Part shown: positions 11,079 through 22,070 of the stretch, in pieces
How positions within the stretch are numbered: position 1 is the first letter of the stretch
Layout: each line of letters starts with the position of its first letter
Source of the DNA: Diaporthe sp. PMI_573
Taxonomy: Eukaryota; Ascomycota; Sordariomycetes; Diaporthales; Diaporthaceae
DNA length: 64,000 bases
Assembly (NCBI GenBank): GCA_021399435.1
Contig: JAJTUP010000084.1
Coordinates: 186,001 to 250,000, forward strand
Direction of reading: 5' to 3'
The notes under the pieces: model-generated
Told to the model about the DNA's origin: nothing
Seen by the model: the letters and a program-made list of their open reading frames with translations, nothing else
The model's database searches: none
Program-made: the position numbers and the translations under genes

Positions 11079-12177
11079 TTACTCGAAGCCATCGAACTTT
11101 GTCTGCGGATTGATGAGGAATCCGTCTAATGACATCATGTTATAGCGTCCGTACTCGTCATCCCCTATAGGCACTGGCTCTGGTTCGTTTGCAAGACGGC
11201 TAGTAAAGCCACGCGACAGCAAGAGACCCAAGGCCCTTGCCAGCTTGATCGAACGGAGCTGATCATCAGACAAGCCACCAACTTCCCGCTTAAACCTTTC
11301 CCAGAAGACGTCCTGTAGATTGTCGTAGTCTCCAAATCGCGTCCAGCCGTTGCGCAGATGAAGCTTTCCGGTTAGGGATTGGAGGGAATGCAGGTTAAGC
11401 CCAAATGGACACACTTCAGCTTCCGCCCAGTCAATGACACCAACGAGATGACACGTTGCTTCATCGACCATGATGTTGCAAGAGCCCAAGTCTCGGTGGA
11501 GGAGAACCATGGGTAGAGACAGGATGTCGTCCATCGAATCAATGCAGGTCTGGACGATTGGCTGGAATCGGGAGGGGAGTGCGGCGTGCAAGAGCTGTAG
11601 GTCCCTGACATAGGTCTGTCCCAAACTACCACGGTACTCTGGGCTGACTAGCTGAGGAGCCTTCCAAGAAAGAGCCAGGAAGCTGCAAATAGTCAATCAG
11701 CAACTCGGCTTAACAAACATTGACAGTAGAAACGCACTGCGCGATATCGCCAATGAGGTTCTGGCGCCAGGAAAAATTGTCGGGAGAGTTTTCCGGGAAG
11801 CCATGCGCCAGGATGAAATCCAGATGTGTCATTCCACGCACACGGCTCATCAGGTAGACATGGAGAGGCTCCTTTCCCCCATCCCCTACCTTGCCCTCGA
11901 AGGATACCTTCGGTGCAAGTGATCCGTAAACCTCGGTCGCTAGGGAAGTGACTTCAGTCCTGAGTGCCAAGGACTCGAGGCGGAACTGAACGACATATTC
12001 TAGTTCAGGACCGGCACAGACAGAGTAGCTGCACACGCCCTGGACGTCGACCGGGACGACATTTTCGCCGGCGAGCTCCGTTGCTCTGGCGTCGCACGCG
12101 GCGCGAGTTGCCGATGTTTTCTTGAAGAAACCCTCAATCTCTGAAACGACAGAGTACTCCGCGTATGTCGTCGTCAT
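11079..12177 (-). CDS. APH-fold phosphotransferase family protein, 347 aa
   Basis: Two exons on the minus strand, 12177-11738 and 11682-11079, with a 55-bp intron (GTGCGT...TGCAG); joined length 1,044 bp, in frame. The catalytic loop VLLHRDLGSCNIMVD (HxDxxxxN) and the metal-binding IDWAEAE follow the aminoglycoside phosphotransferase/choline-kinase fold (PF01636). The N-lobe has VQFRLES with weak Lys conservation and the hinge-like LMSRVRGMTHLDF. Fungi carry many such proteins with unknown small-molecule substrates; nothing here shows antibiotic resistance. It is probably cytosolic, with no signal peptide. It lies between the two tandem copies of the unknown family, in the opposite orientation, and shows no disabling mutation. 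Confidence 0.82.
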
Positions 12178-13147
12178 GACGCTATTGATTTTTGTTTTTG
12201 ATTTTTTTTTTTGAAGCTCTGGAGAGTCCGGTATGCCTTGTTGTCAAGCACCAGAACATGTGGGGAAATTATCGGTGGCCAAATAGTTACCGCCTGAGGC
12301 ATCCAAACGGCATCTGCGGTCATCTGCGCAGCGCTGGCCCAAGGCTTTGGACCTAGCCTGCAATGGGCCGAGCCTTGGTCAAAATTAATTTAGTCAAATC
12401 CCCAGAGATCTCCGGGACCAGACGCGCTAGACCGAGAGAGGCTGTTTTTTTTGGGTTCCTACTAGATTTTGCGAGGCCAGATATGGTGCCTGGTTTTTGG
12501 TTTTTTTTTGGGGTTTTGGGATTTGGGGGGGGGGTACTGGTATCGACCGGGTAGGGCGTGGGCGGCTATAGGCTTCGCTAGCCGGCCGAGATGTTGCCAC
12601 TAAGTCCGGAGATTGAAGGTCCGCGACGGTGCGTCGCAAAGGTTCACATCGCATCACTTGGGCTGGGGGAGGGGGAGGAGAGGAACTTTTTGAGTCTGAA
12701 TGGAAGTTCCTGCCAGCTAGCCTAGGCGAACTATGTTCCTGATTTCTGAATGCCAAAGGCTACAAGTGCTCTACCGTGCCGGATACAATGTTCTGGATTG
12801 GGTGGCATTGAGGTACCAACAATACGTCGATCTGGTCTAGGTGTAACGCTGAGCGTTGCTCCAAAGGACAGTCCAACGGTCGATCTATTATTAGGAATGC
12901 TTTCCCGCAACGAGCACAGCGCTTCAGGCGGCAATGAAACCCACTGCCAACCCAGCACTTAGCCGGAAGTCATTTTGGTGCCCAACCACATATCGCAGAT
13001 ACGGCGCCAGCCAGCACAAACAACCCCTTAAATTTACCATTTCGCATCGCAGCCGATCTGCTGCTCGGACTGCCGCGTTCGGCGGAAGTGGGAGTCTCAA
13101 CTTGACCAACTTCCTCCAAAGAGATCAAGCCACCTCCGCTAAGGGTT
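12178..13147. other. Intergenic with G10 tract
   Basis: No credible gene. It holds a run of 10 Gs at 12525-12534 after T-rich and GGGG-rich DNA, and a T/A-rich leader just upstream of the APH start. Confidence 0.5.
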
Positions 13148-13946
13148 ATGGCTTGTGAATGAGCAGAGGTGCCTGGTCTCAACAAGGCTTTGAAGGAAGA
13201 AGACCTAGAGAAAAGCCGAAGTATGTAAGTATATCCTCCTCTGAAATTCATCGACTCTTAATTAATTTGTGTAGTTACAACAGACTTCCAGACCATTCAC
13301 AGCAACCGAAAATCCTTGATTCGCATATACGTGACCTTGCGGCACTCTTCGTTCGGAACCATGCTTATGACATCTTCGGCGTTTATGTGGTTCATGCTTA
13401 CTTCGCCTTACCTGTGTGAATACTGTTTTACTCGGAGCCAATTATGATACGCCATGCTGCCGCTGGGCCAGGACTGCTGGGATCCGGACTATGGATCTCA
13501 GTAATGTTCACGGACATATATTCGTTCTCAATGACCATAGTTTCCACCCATATGAGTATCAAACAGGCCCCGTGCCCGATTTGTCTCAAGTTGATGACGC
13601 CTTCTTTCAAGAGCTAGCTAATTATCTACGAGCGAATAACCTATCTTCTCTTGTTGGACTTCAAGTCATTGACCAAAATCCCGCCGACATGCTGGAGCTT
13701 GTCCTCCCTCAGGGAACTGTCATGTTGGATGTCTCGAATTTGAATGGGTGCGTCCTTACTAGACAGACTGGCTGGAAGTTTGAAGTTGAGAATAGCGAGC
13801 CACGTGTATGTAAATCAAACGAGATGCATGGTATGCATGAGAATGGCCATAAGATTTATAACGAAGGTGCGCCTTATCCAAAGCTAGGAGCTTTTCAGGA
13901 TGTTAAGAATGCTCTTGTAAAGACTGGAATTCTTTCTGTACATTAG
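13148..13946 (+). pseudogene. Unknown 220-residue family, copy 2 (broken)
   Basis: Paralogue of the gene at 9.9 kb with the same exon plan: exon 1 13148-13224, intron 13225-13274 (GTAAGT...TGTAG, same phase), exon 2 13275-13946. Matching blocks are GLNKALKEE, YNRLPDHSQQP, HIRDLAALFVRN, VLLGANYDTPCCRWAR, VHGHIFVLNDHSF, LVGLQVIDQ, QGTVMLDVS, GWKFEVEN and YPKLGAFQDV. It starts MACE and then meets TGA at 13160, and a 1-nt-type frameshift near 13413 separates LALPV from NTVLLGAN. It therefore encodes no full protein. Its third codon positions are AT-richer than copy 1, as expected for a relaxed duplicate. Confidence 0.78.
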
Positions 13947-15364
13947 CATCTTCTAGAATTCAACTTCAAGTACATAGTCACTAGCAGGTTCACCAGGATT
14001 AGCATTATGATGGAGCTAGTAGTACAACTTGAGAGACACAATTGGGCAAGTTAGAATGATTGTACGCGACAATAACTGATGTTAATTTAACAGAGTATTA
14101 AATCTCTCTTCCCAGCCCCTTTACGGCTTTTGTCAACCTGTATTTGTAATCTAGTTTCTGTCCACATTTGCCCAAATATGTGTCCGTCTCTTGGGAAACC
14201 CAGGCCGTAAGGAACGAGGACTCGGTTTGGACGCTTGGATTTGTTAGGAAGATTGACCGAATATCTTGGTTAGAGGACATGGCATATTGCGCGTCTTCTA
14301 TGGTGAGGGCGAAGATGTCTCCATGACTTGCCGATCCCGCGCTTGTCACCTGTCTTTTTCGATGGCTCTGCATGCGTACCTTGACTCAGCCCCGCCACAT
14401 TAGGCACTGCAGCCTTACTGTTCTCTGGTGCGATGCTAGTGTTAACGAGGAGCGGCGGGCTAGAACATGTTAAACTTACCTTGAGCCACTTCGTTCGGTG
14501 ATGTTATTGCATCGTTTTTTCGTTTGCGCATCGATAGTCGTCTGGCGGTGTGTGCTACCCTAATCAGTCTCAGTTTGTTACAAGAAACCAGTTCGTACAT
14601 TACATGAATTTGTCGAATGATGACTCATCGTCAGGGCCCTCAAGTTTGGCATCAACAGCTTTGTCTACATCGGGCCGGTATAAGAGGTGGGAAAGCTTGC
14701 GGCTATGCATGTATTCTGCTGAATGACTTCGGAGGAGCGCAAACTTTGCATCCTCTATTATGACGATGTCTTCGGTCGTGTAAGATAGCCTACAAAACTT
14801 TAGAGTATCGCAATCTAAGTCGCGCAGTTGTCTGTGCCTGTCGCCTCCACGAGCCTGTTTTCGAAATACGAAGCGGATAAGATGCTTCACTTTTGTAGCT
14901 TGCTGCTTCGGGAGGGCTTTGTCGTTCTGTTGCTGTCGCAGCAAATTTACAGTAATTTGCAGTGATTTCTGGACAGGCCCATGAACCAGACCGAACGAAT
15001 GCAATCTCGAAGCCGGACGGCCAATCTTAGCTACAACCGGCAGGAAAAGGCAGCAATCACGGCCGAGGACACCAGTTTGGGATAGGGTAGGGGCCGAACC
15101 ATGCAGGTGACGGCAACTTAGATGGTGATTCTCACTCGCTCGTCTGTGGGTCACTGTGGGTGAAGATGGCTTGCAGGACGGGTTGCTAGCCAGCAGGAAC
15201 CGGAGCAGGGACATAGTGTTGGTCTGGACATCGGTCCTGCTATGCCGGGCAAAAAGTATAAGAATGGCGGGCTCTCCATGGAGAGGTCATATTCACCCTT
15301 GTGGCTCAAATCCTGCACTACTATCTCGTTACCATATATCCAACTCATTTTGACGGACGGCATC
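13947..15364. other. Weak minus-strand coding traces
   Basis: Two minus-strand frames (14373-14098 and 15214-14600) contain protein-like stretches (TTEDIVIIEDAKFALLRSH; HGDIFALTIEDAQYAMSS). They do not join into a clear gene and match nothing I know. They may be exons of a decayed unknown gene. Confidence 0.3.
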
Positions 15365-16071
15365 ATGGTACAAACCCTCGCTCCAATCTTGAGCGTTCGG
15401 GACTATTCACCCCCGCCTTCGATTCCAGACCAACGTCCGTCCGGTGACCAGATGTCAACGGATGACCCAGTGGACCATAGTATGTTACACATCTTTCCTA
15501 CTGTCATTACGTTCTAACATAATCAAAGATGCCCAAGTTCCTGTTTCCTTGGGAGAATCGGCCCTGAACTGCCCGTTCAACATCGGGAATCCTATGGATA
15601 ATCTCACCGACCCATATGCGCCCCCCATGTTTCAAGATCCGGACCGCTAACCAGGTCGGTCAGGTTCTCACCTCTCCTTCCCACGGGCCGACTCCATTCA
15701 CTCTTGACAAAGAACATGGACCAGGGATCACAATGGACCATATGAAGAGGCTGATCCAAGGTCTCATCCGTGCTGCAGAGTCGTCCGTTGGGTCACTTTA
15801 TCAACAGTTCGCCGTCACAGAGCGAGAGACAGTACCTTACTACGAGGCGCAACTCCTGGTGGCAATTGAGAAGCTCATGGCTGCAGAAGGCGTGCCAAGC
15901 AACGTGTCCAAGCCTGAAATGAAGCCTCGGGATGGCACTCCGGCTCCAGCTTCTAATGAAGACCTCGCCGAGCAGCCGGCCATGGATGTTGATGGAACAC
16001 CTGCCTTCAGATTCCGCCCATCAGATGGAGACTTCAGAGACATCTCCGCCTTTGGTGGGCATCGCTGGTGA
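15365..16071 (+). CDS. Hypothetical protein, gene model uncertain
   Basis: An ATG at 15365 (MVQTLAPILSVRDY) opens an exon that ends near 15480 at a GTATGT donor. The next exon (from about 15530, after ATAATCAAAG) reads AQVPVSLGESALNCPFNIGNPMD and reaches TAA at 15648-15650. A second open frame, 15616-16071, has a helical segment (MDHMKRLIQGLIRAAESS, AQLLVAIEKLMAAEG) and an acidic Pro-rich tail; joining it needs another intron or a frameshift. I do not recognise the family. Helical, soluble, possibly nuclear. Confidence 0.35.
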
Positions 16072-16571
16072 TCCGTTCTCGCAAGATCTGCCCGCCGTTC
16101 ACGGAATAAAATTCAACTATGGGTGGCCAACGGGAAAAGGTCAAGAATGAGCTCTGAACGATGTTTCCTTTCGCCAACACCAGCCACAAGAGTGCCAAAA
16201 TTGCAAAAAATGGCGTCACCCCTGAAGACTCTGCTTGCACGTTGTGCCATTCCCAAACCGGCCCTCCGGATAGCCTTCCGACTCCAGCATCTAATCAACG
16301 TGCTGCTTCCCCATCGCCGGCGCCAACTCCTCCTAGCAGCCCAAAGAAAGACTGACAGTTGAGCGGCAAAATACATTTCGGAGACTAGAGACTGATAAGT
16401 GAAACGTTGGAGAAGAAGCAGTGCCTGAAATGCAGCCGTTGGTCCTGTTGGGTTGAGAGACATCGAACCCAACTGGCCACCTGCCAAAACTTGGCGGTCA
16501 GATTGGGCGTGGCTGATGACTTTCGCTTGTGAGTTGTGGCTGAAAGGTGGCGCAACAATATGTTGTGGCTT

Positions 16572-16615
16572 GACTGTGGCTCGACTGTGGCTCGACTGTG
16601 GCTCGACTGTGGCTC
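16572..16615. repeat. 11-bp tandem repeat, four copies
   Basis: GACTGTGGCTC is repeated four times head to tail, with a degenerate copy before it. It lies about 270 bp upstream of the F-box start codon, in its presumed promoter. Confidence 0.85.
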
Positions 16616-16887
16616 GGAAACCCTGGTTGTTCAGGGCGAGCTTAATTTCTGCTTGGCCAGCAGGACGCGGAAGAGCGTTTTCGTTCCTCAAGGCAAAGTG
16701 CTCTTATATTCACGTGAAATGGCTTGTCCAATGCAGTGTCAAGGTTCTTGATGAGGTAGAAAGGCAGCCACGTGATTTCGAGGTGGGGGATGGAAACCGC
16801 AGCTTTGGGCAACAAGTTTCCCCCTCTCTTCGTTCCTCAAAACAACCCCTTCTTTCAGATCTCACTCACCACGACAACCTCCCAAAA

Positions 16888-17664
16888 ATGGACCGGTTAC
16901 AACCGAAACTGCCTACTGTCTCGTTGCAGGGGCTCCCTTACGAGCTCCACTGCGAAATAGTCAAGCATCTGTTGTTTCCAGACAACGTCAGCCTGAAGAG
17001 GACCTGCAGATACTTTCGAGACCTTATCGAATTCAGCCCTGCGGAGCAGGTCGAGGTCGAGTCCTCCCCTTACGCGGTGGCCAAAGATATCTACGCCTGC
17101 ATCGGATGTCAGCGCCTACGGTTTGCACACAAGTTCGCGGATAACATGCTAAGGGCAAAGAGACGGAAAGGCGGCCCGGAAGCTTCCAAGCGCTTCTGCG
17201 TGGAATGCGGCACAGCACCGCGCCAGGAAAGGCTCATTCAGGGGTATAGTCCGGGCACTCACATATCGATACAAGGGGTGCACCATGTGATCTGCCGTCG
17301 CTGCCGGCGTTTCGATAGAGGGTGGGAAGATGGACAATGTAGAAACACATCGTACTGCCTGTTGTGCGCGGCGGAGAATGAGAGGCTTCGGGCGCAAGAT
17401 CAGGCAAGGCTGAGGTCGGAACTAGTGAAGAGGCGAGAGGCCAGACGTGCCGTTTGGGGTTCAGTCTACGGCGAGATCTTGGATGGGTTGGAACCCAGCC
17501 CGACTCGGAGTGAGCTGGAGATGGACATGATAGCTCTCCTCCGCCGCTTCCCCTCCGCTGCTTCCCCTTTGCTGCTTCCCCTTCGCTATTATCAATCCCA
17601 CGAACAACCAGCCCAAGAAGGAGGCCGCGAAGGCGTTGAAATGATGGCTGGCGACCGTCCGTGA
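16888..17664 (+). CDS. F-box protein, 258 aa
   Basis: Start chosen at ATG 16888 (MDRLQPKLP), because the frame upstream runs through the 11-bp promoter repeats. Residues of about 10-50 form an F-box (LQGLPYELHCEIVKHLLFPD...LKRTCRYFRDLI), the SKP1-binding motif of SCF ubiquitin ligases. A zinc-binding-type region of Cys-x2-Cys pairs follows (CIGCQRL, CVECGTA, CRRCRRF, CLLCAAE), then an Arg/Glu-rich helix. This F-box plus Cys-rich layout is a common expanded family in Sordariomycetes. The last 20 residues run into low-complexity CTTCCCC repeats and then a LINE RNase H scrap, so the native C-terminus may be lost. Confidence 0.8.
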   Translation: MDRLQPKLPTVSLQGLPYELHCEIVKHLLFPDNVSLKRTCRYFRDLIEFSPAEQVEVESSPYAVAKDIYACIGCQRLRFAHKFADNMLRAKRRKGGPEASKRFCVECGTAPRQERLIQGYSPGTHISIQGVHHVICRRCRRFDRGWEDGQCRNTSYCLLCAAENERLRAQDQARLRSELVKRREARRAVWGSVYGEILDGLEPSPTRSELEMDMIALLRRFPSAASPLLLPLRYYQSHEQPAQEGGREGVEMMAGDRP

Positions 17665-17784
17665 CACGCACACGATCGCGTACAGCGACGGCTCGAAGCT
17701 AGAGACCGGCGCGGTCGGCTGGGGATGCGCGAGTCGATTTTGCGCGGCAGGATCGCTTTCGAGGAGTCGAGCAACGGTGCGACT
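17663..17784 (+). pseudogene. Non-LTR retrotransposon RNase H scrap
   Basis: The frame at 17663 reads AYSDGSKLETGAVGWGC, resembling the first catalytic Asp box of the RNase H domain in fungal LINEs. Only about 40 codons remain before frame breaks. It abuts the F-box stop codon. Confidence 0.5.
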
Positions 17785-18654
17785 TGTCAGTAATTGTAGG
17801 AGATTGTTGAAGATCTGGTAACGGTTAGAATGTGTAGGGGAGGGCAGGAGCGATCGCTCGACTTCTTGGTCTTCTTTCATGAGTCAAATCTCTAGCTCCA
17901 TGAGCTGGGTTAAGAGATGGAGTAGATGTTGTGTGCAGGCCGGATGGCGTGGGCCACCCCACACCATTTTTCTCTACGGACAGTCCCTCCAAGGCACTTT
18001 GCGCAAACCATGGGCAGCGACACACCACCCATGCGCAGCTTTTTTTTTTTTTTTATCTTATAATAGGACTTGCCGTTTAAGGCGTTGACTGCTTGAGAAT
18101 TTCGTGCTTTCGCATACCGCCTTATTGCAGGCATTTCCGGGTCTATTAAGCGCACCTAGAATAGATAGATTAATGGTAATTTTATATTAGTAAGCCCTGT
18201 CTAAAACTCTATATTAATGTTATTAAGATGCTTAAAACCCTGGTTTTTATTAATCTCTAGAATTGTTAACTAGGAAAGGAATATCTTTGGTAGCTGTACT
18301 AAAAACTGTAACAGATTTATGGTAGTAACTACTATTATTAACTCTTGTTTGGTGGAATATAACGAAATTACCAGGGATATTGAGATACCTTTAACGTGTA
18401 TTCTGAGCGCTACTGATCTGATCAATATGTGTAAAACGGAGTACCTGTATTTATCTATTCGAGAGAGCTCTACTATATAAGAAATAGTGAAAAAGGTGTG
18501 GTTAAATAAATGAGTCTGTAATCTTGTACGATATGTACGATTTGAATTCATGTCGTTGTTTTCTATTAGTCGTACCTACAATCTAAAAAAAACGTACTTT
18601 TATTGATTATACAGTTAGGTGGCGTATAGTATAGTATAACGTTTGCCAGGTTAT
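17785..18654. other. Intergenic, AT-rich from 18150
   Basis: No gene. A T14-16 run lies near 18041-18054, and 18150-18650 is AT-rich with stops in all frames. Confidence 0.45.
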
Positions 18655-19038
18655 TTAAAGTGTGTACATATAATATATGTTACAAGTACTTAGCTCAATT
18701 CTGGCAAAGTACCGAGCTCTGTCCATGCTGCACTTAGAGCATTGCAAAGGTTGGTAAAAGGCGTAAAAGGACACTGCTTCCCGTCTCGTTCCTCTCACGC
18801 TTGAATCATCACCAAATCCTGCAAAGTACGGTGCAGTACTTCCAGTTTTATAAGGCTGGTCGAAGACGATGGGTGAAATAGAATTTCCAGGAAGCCGAAA
18901 CGCAAAAATATGTGAGAAAATGTTCCGGTTGTGAGAGAAGGCCACCGAGTTAACCTCGCTACTATGCCCCTTAAGCTCCTGGGTGTACTCGGTCTTTTTC
19001 ACCACTCCCAGTCTAAGCTTTACAATTATCAATGACAT
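18655..19038 (-). pseudogene. WD40-repeat scrap
   Basis: The start of this minus frame contains LKGHSSEVNSVAFSH, the canonical beginning of a WD40 blade as found in fungal NLR and HET-family proteins (NACHT-WD40). Only one partial blade is present; the rest (GNSISPIVFDQPY...) is not WD40-like. Probably debris from an NLR-type gene. Confidence 0.5.
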
Positions 19039-20128
19039 GGTCTCTGATCAGACCAAAAACTCAACATTCAATCCATGTCCAACTCTATTCGCCGACGAGC
19101 CTCACGATCCCTCGCTCGCTTGTCTCGAGCGCTCATTTGCTCCTGCGACGACGTCGCCCGGTGAACTCCTTCCACACGCCCACGAATTATAGGAGCCCAT
19201 TCCTCGTGGTGGGGCAAGATAGTCGGCATGGGCACCCAAGCTGTTGCCATGGATGTGTCGACCCAACAATAAGCAGCTTTGTTGTGAGCGGTGATTTCGA
19301 GCGCCCGGCAATCGAGCTTTCGGTACTCTCGAGGGCTCAACTCAGGGCGCACATCGCCGTCCATGGGCGATCCAGGAGGCGCCTCGCCCGACACAATCCT
19401 AGTCAAGGGAGTCGGGGTATGCACTCTTGTAGACACCCGAATTCCGTTTATCCCAGGCAAGTTTGTTTTATATCTATGCGGTGTGGGACTCAGTCTCGAA
19501 GCTGGCTACGGTTTGGGCCAGGACGCGCTAGCTCTAGACGCGGCGAAGCGGAGGTTTCTGGACATCGACGAGGAGATTAGGTACTTCCACACACTGGTGC
19601 TCAGTTCGCCTCTGGGCGGCAATGTAGAGGTGGTCCGGCCAGATCACGTGGAAGACCAGCAGGGAAAGACGGAGGAAGATCAAAGCGGGAAATAGGGGAG
19701 CTGATGCAACTGGGCAATAATTGGTTCAACTAGCTCGTCTTCACCCCATTGCATGAAGACCTTTGCGGTAGCTACTGCTAGCCGGCAAACAATACACTGG
19801 GTCACATATTAGATAGAATGAGTGGAATCACATCCTGCCAATTTAGCAGGACTGACCCTGCTGCCTTACCCACGACTGGCTGAACGTATTCGCTCTGACC
19901 TCCTAGGTTGGGGCTGGCTCTGGGCCGGTCTTCTGCCGCTTAGGCTCTGACTCCAACATCTCTTCAGTCACATCCCCATCCCCATCTTCCCATATGAGCG
20001 TGTTGATCCTCTTCGGACGCAATGGTGGCGTTGGTGTCGCATCGAATATACGCTGCCTTGCACATCATCAGCACCAGTCAACTCAACACAGGGCGGCCCA
20101 GCCCCAGCTGTTGCCACGAACCTCAACG
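19039..20128. other. Unassigned coding-like DNA
   Basis: Overlapping open frames exist on both strands (minus 19460-19068, with EYRKLDCRALEITAHN; plus 19291-19695, with AAKRRFLDIDEEIRYF). I recognise neither and cannot say which, if any, is real. Confidence 0.3.
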
Positions 20129-20262
20129 ATGAAACCTGTCGACAAGATTTCCGCTGCTACTTTTGCTCCCTCTCCTCTACTGAGCGCGGATACCAGCGCC
20201 TCTGATTGCGAGATCGACGCCCTTTCAGTCCCATCAGCTGACGTCGGTCGCGGCCAAACTAG

Positions 20263-21195
20263 CCCACCGCGCGGCAGGCGAGACAACAGAGTAGGGGCCG
20301 GCCGGCGTGCAGGAACCTCGACAGGGCTTATTGGCTCATCAAGGCCTTCGCAAAGGGCATCCTACCTGACGACGTGCCGTCCCCTGAGTGGCACGTCCTC
20401 CACCTGGCGCCATCACAATACCTTGAGCTTCTTAGACGCGTGAGGGCTTCCGAGCTCGGCGAGGGTTACAGGTTCCGACACGACTACAATCCGGAGACGG
20501 GTGTCCTCGTCTTGCGAATGGGCGGCAGTGCGACACACGAGCTACTGCAGGAAAAGATCTACGACGAGATCAAATATCAGTTACGCGATCACACCCGTGC
20601 TATTGGTGATCCTATCCTCTCCAACCTGCTAGGAAATATTGAAGGCCGCGGTCAGATGAGGGTAAAACTTAATGCACAATGTAAAGAAGATGTCTTTGGT
20701 ACCAAGTGCCCTGACGCTCAGCTCTGGGCCTGGCACGAGGATGTTAGCACTCCACAGTTTCTGATGGAGGTCGGCTACAGTCAGAAGAATAAAGATTTGC
20801 CATCCCTTGCGAGGGAGTATTATGAGGGCAGCAATGGCAAGATTAAAACTGTGCTGACTGTCAAGGTTCCATATCTCCCACCTGAGGAACGGAAAAACAA
20901 TACTCTAATATCCCATGACGAAAACAATCGCCCATCCTTCAGCCTTTACCGCGGGCCAGGACGTATTCACCACGACCAAGCTTTCCGGAATGATGATGGC
21001 ACTCCCGCTACGGACATCTCTTTACAGCTGTTCTTATCCGATTTTATTCCTGACCCGGCTCTCGAGAAGCTCAACGCTCGACACCAAGCCCAACTCCAAG
21101 AGGCTACCATTAGCCTCCCTGCTCAGATGCTTTGCCAGTTTCTAGCAATGGCTGAACGTGCACAAGTTGACGAGGATACACAGACGACCGAGTAG
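20263..21195 (+). CDS. Uma2-like PD-(D/E)XK nuclease-fold protein (5' end unresolved)
   Basis: The frame is open from just after a TAG at 20260-20262 (which itself could be an intron acceptor, CTAG) to TAG at 21193-21195. Text such as YWLIKAFAKGILPDD extends the protein upstream of 20374, but no in-frame ATG occurs. A possible first exon starts at ATG 20129 in another frame. The core follows the Uma2/PD-(D/E)XK pattern: a helix ending LQEKIYDEIKYQL, then CPDAQLWAW (the PD), then FLMEVGYSQ (the E of ExK/Q), followed by a helix LAREYYEG and strand IKTVLTVKVPY. Such proteins are plentiful in fungal accessory regions, with no established function. The C-terminus is a short helix. Nuclease activity is inference only. 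Confidence 0.62.
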   Translation, partial: PTARQARQQSRGRPACRNLDRAYWLIKAFAKGILPDDVPSPEWHVLHLAPSQYLELLRRVRASELGEGYRFRHDYNPETGVLVLRMGGSATHELLQEKIYDEIKYQLRDHTRAIGDPILSNLLGNIEGRGQMRVKLNAQCKEDVFGTKCPDAQLWAWHEDVSTPQFLMEVGYSQKNKDLPSLAREYYEGSNGKIKTVLTVKVPYLPPEERKNNTLISHDENNRPSFSLYRGPGRIHHDQAFRNDDGTPATDISLQLFLSDFIPDPALEKLNARHQAQLQEATISLPAQMLCQFLAMAERAQVDEDTQTTE

Positions 21196-22070
21196 AAGAG
21201 ACGGAAATGCGAGTGGGAGACACGGAAGCACCAGGGCGCCCCTTTGCCGACTGGGAAGCGGAAGTTCCAGGTTGTGGACATTGTTTATTAAGCACAGGTC
21301 CACCTGTCATTCGCGATCCACAGAGCCCGGTTGATCACGACGCTTAACCTGTAGGGTAGCAAGGGCTGCCAGACTCTTAGTTTACGGAACAAGCCTGTGC
21401 CAATCTACAAATAAACTTTAAAATTCGCCCCTCATTCTTTCTTTCTACAAGTCCCACGGGCAGCAACGGGCAATAGCCAAGCTAGCGATTCGGTCTCGCT
21501 CCTTGGCATGGTCTCTCGGTACAGGTAGCTCTACGAGCACGGACTGGGACCCAGAGCCGCCTTCTACGACGCAGTAGCGACACCTGGACGGCACGGTCCA
21601 CAGCAGATCCGGGTCTAAGAAAGCCGCATGGTGCGACTTTACTTTGGTACTTGATCCCCACCTGGGCAGCGCCGTCTTCAACGCCATCCAGCCTGTACTG
21701 GCTCAGCTCCGAGAGAATCCGTACACGTTCAGCTTGGTTAATCCATCTACCTACGGACTATTAGTTAACGCGCCAAGTGTGTTCTACAAGACTGCTTTGG
21801 AATATGGCTGGACATTTTCTTAACATATTAAGGGTTATAACAGCATTAATAGTATAACTAAAAGTCCAAGGAAAGTATTATTAAAGAAGACACAAAATTA
21901 CCCGATAGTTTGTCTCCATGCACTGTTCTGAAATGGCCCAATGCAAAGTTGTGCTCGAAAGGGTTGCTATGGAAGAAGGACGGTATAGAGGTATATGTTG
22001 TTGTTGTAGACAACACAACTGCACCTGAGGGAAAAGTTATGAGTTCAACCGGGCTGGCAAGAGACAGGGG
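21196..22070. other. Intergenic
   Basis: No recognised gene; AT-rich around 21780-21900. Confidence 0.4.

Noticed and set aside
11079..12177. Calling the APH-type gene an antibiotic resistance gene
   Set aside because: The fold is shared by many fungal phosphotransferases; no residue pattern points to aminoglycosides.
12363..12756. Open frames around the G10 tract
   Set aside because: Composed of Gly/Pro/Trp-rich or poly-Pro text from homopolymer DNA; no domain.
16113..16691. 192-codon minus-strand frame with SHSRATVKPQ repeats
   Set aside because: The repeat is the 11-bp promoter array of the F-box gene read on the other strand.
17234..17880. Minus-strand frames opposite the F-box gene
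   Set aside because: Shadows of a real plus-strand gene and of CTTCCCC simple sequence.
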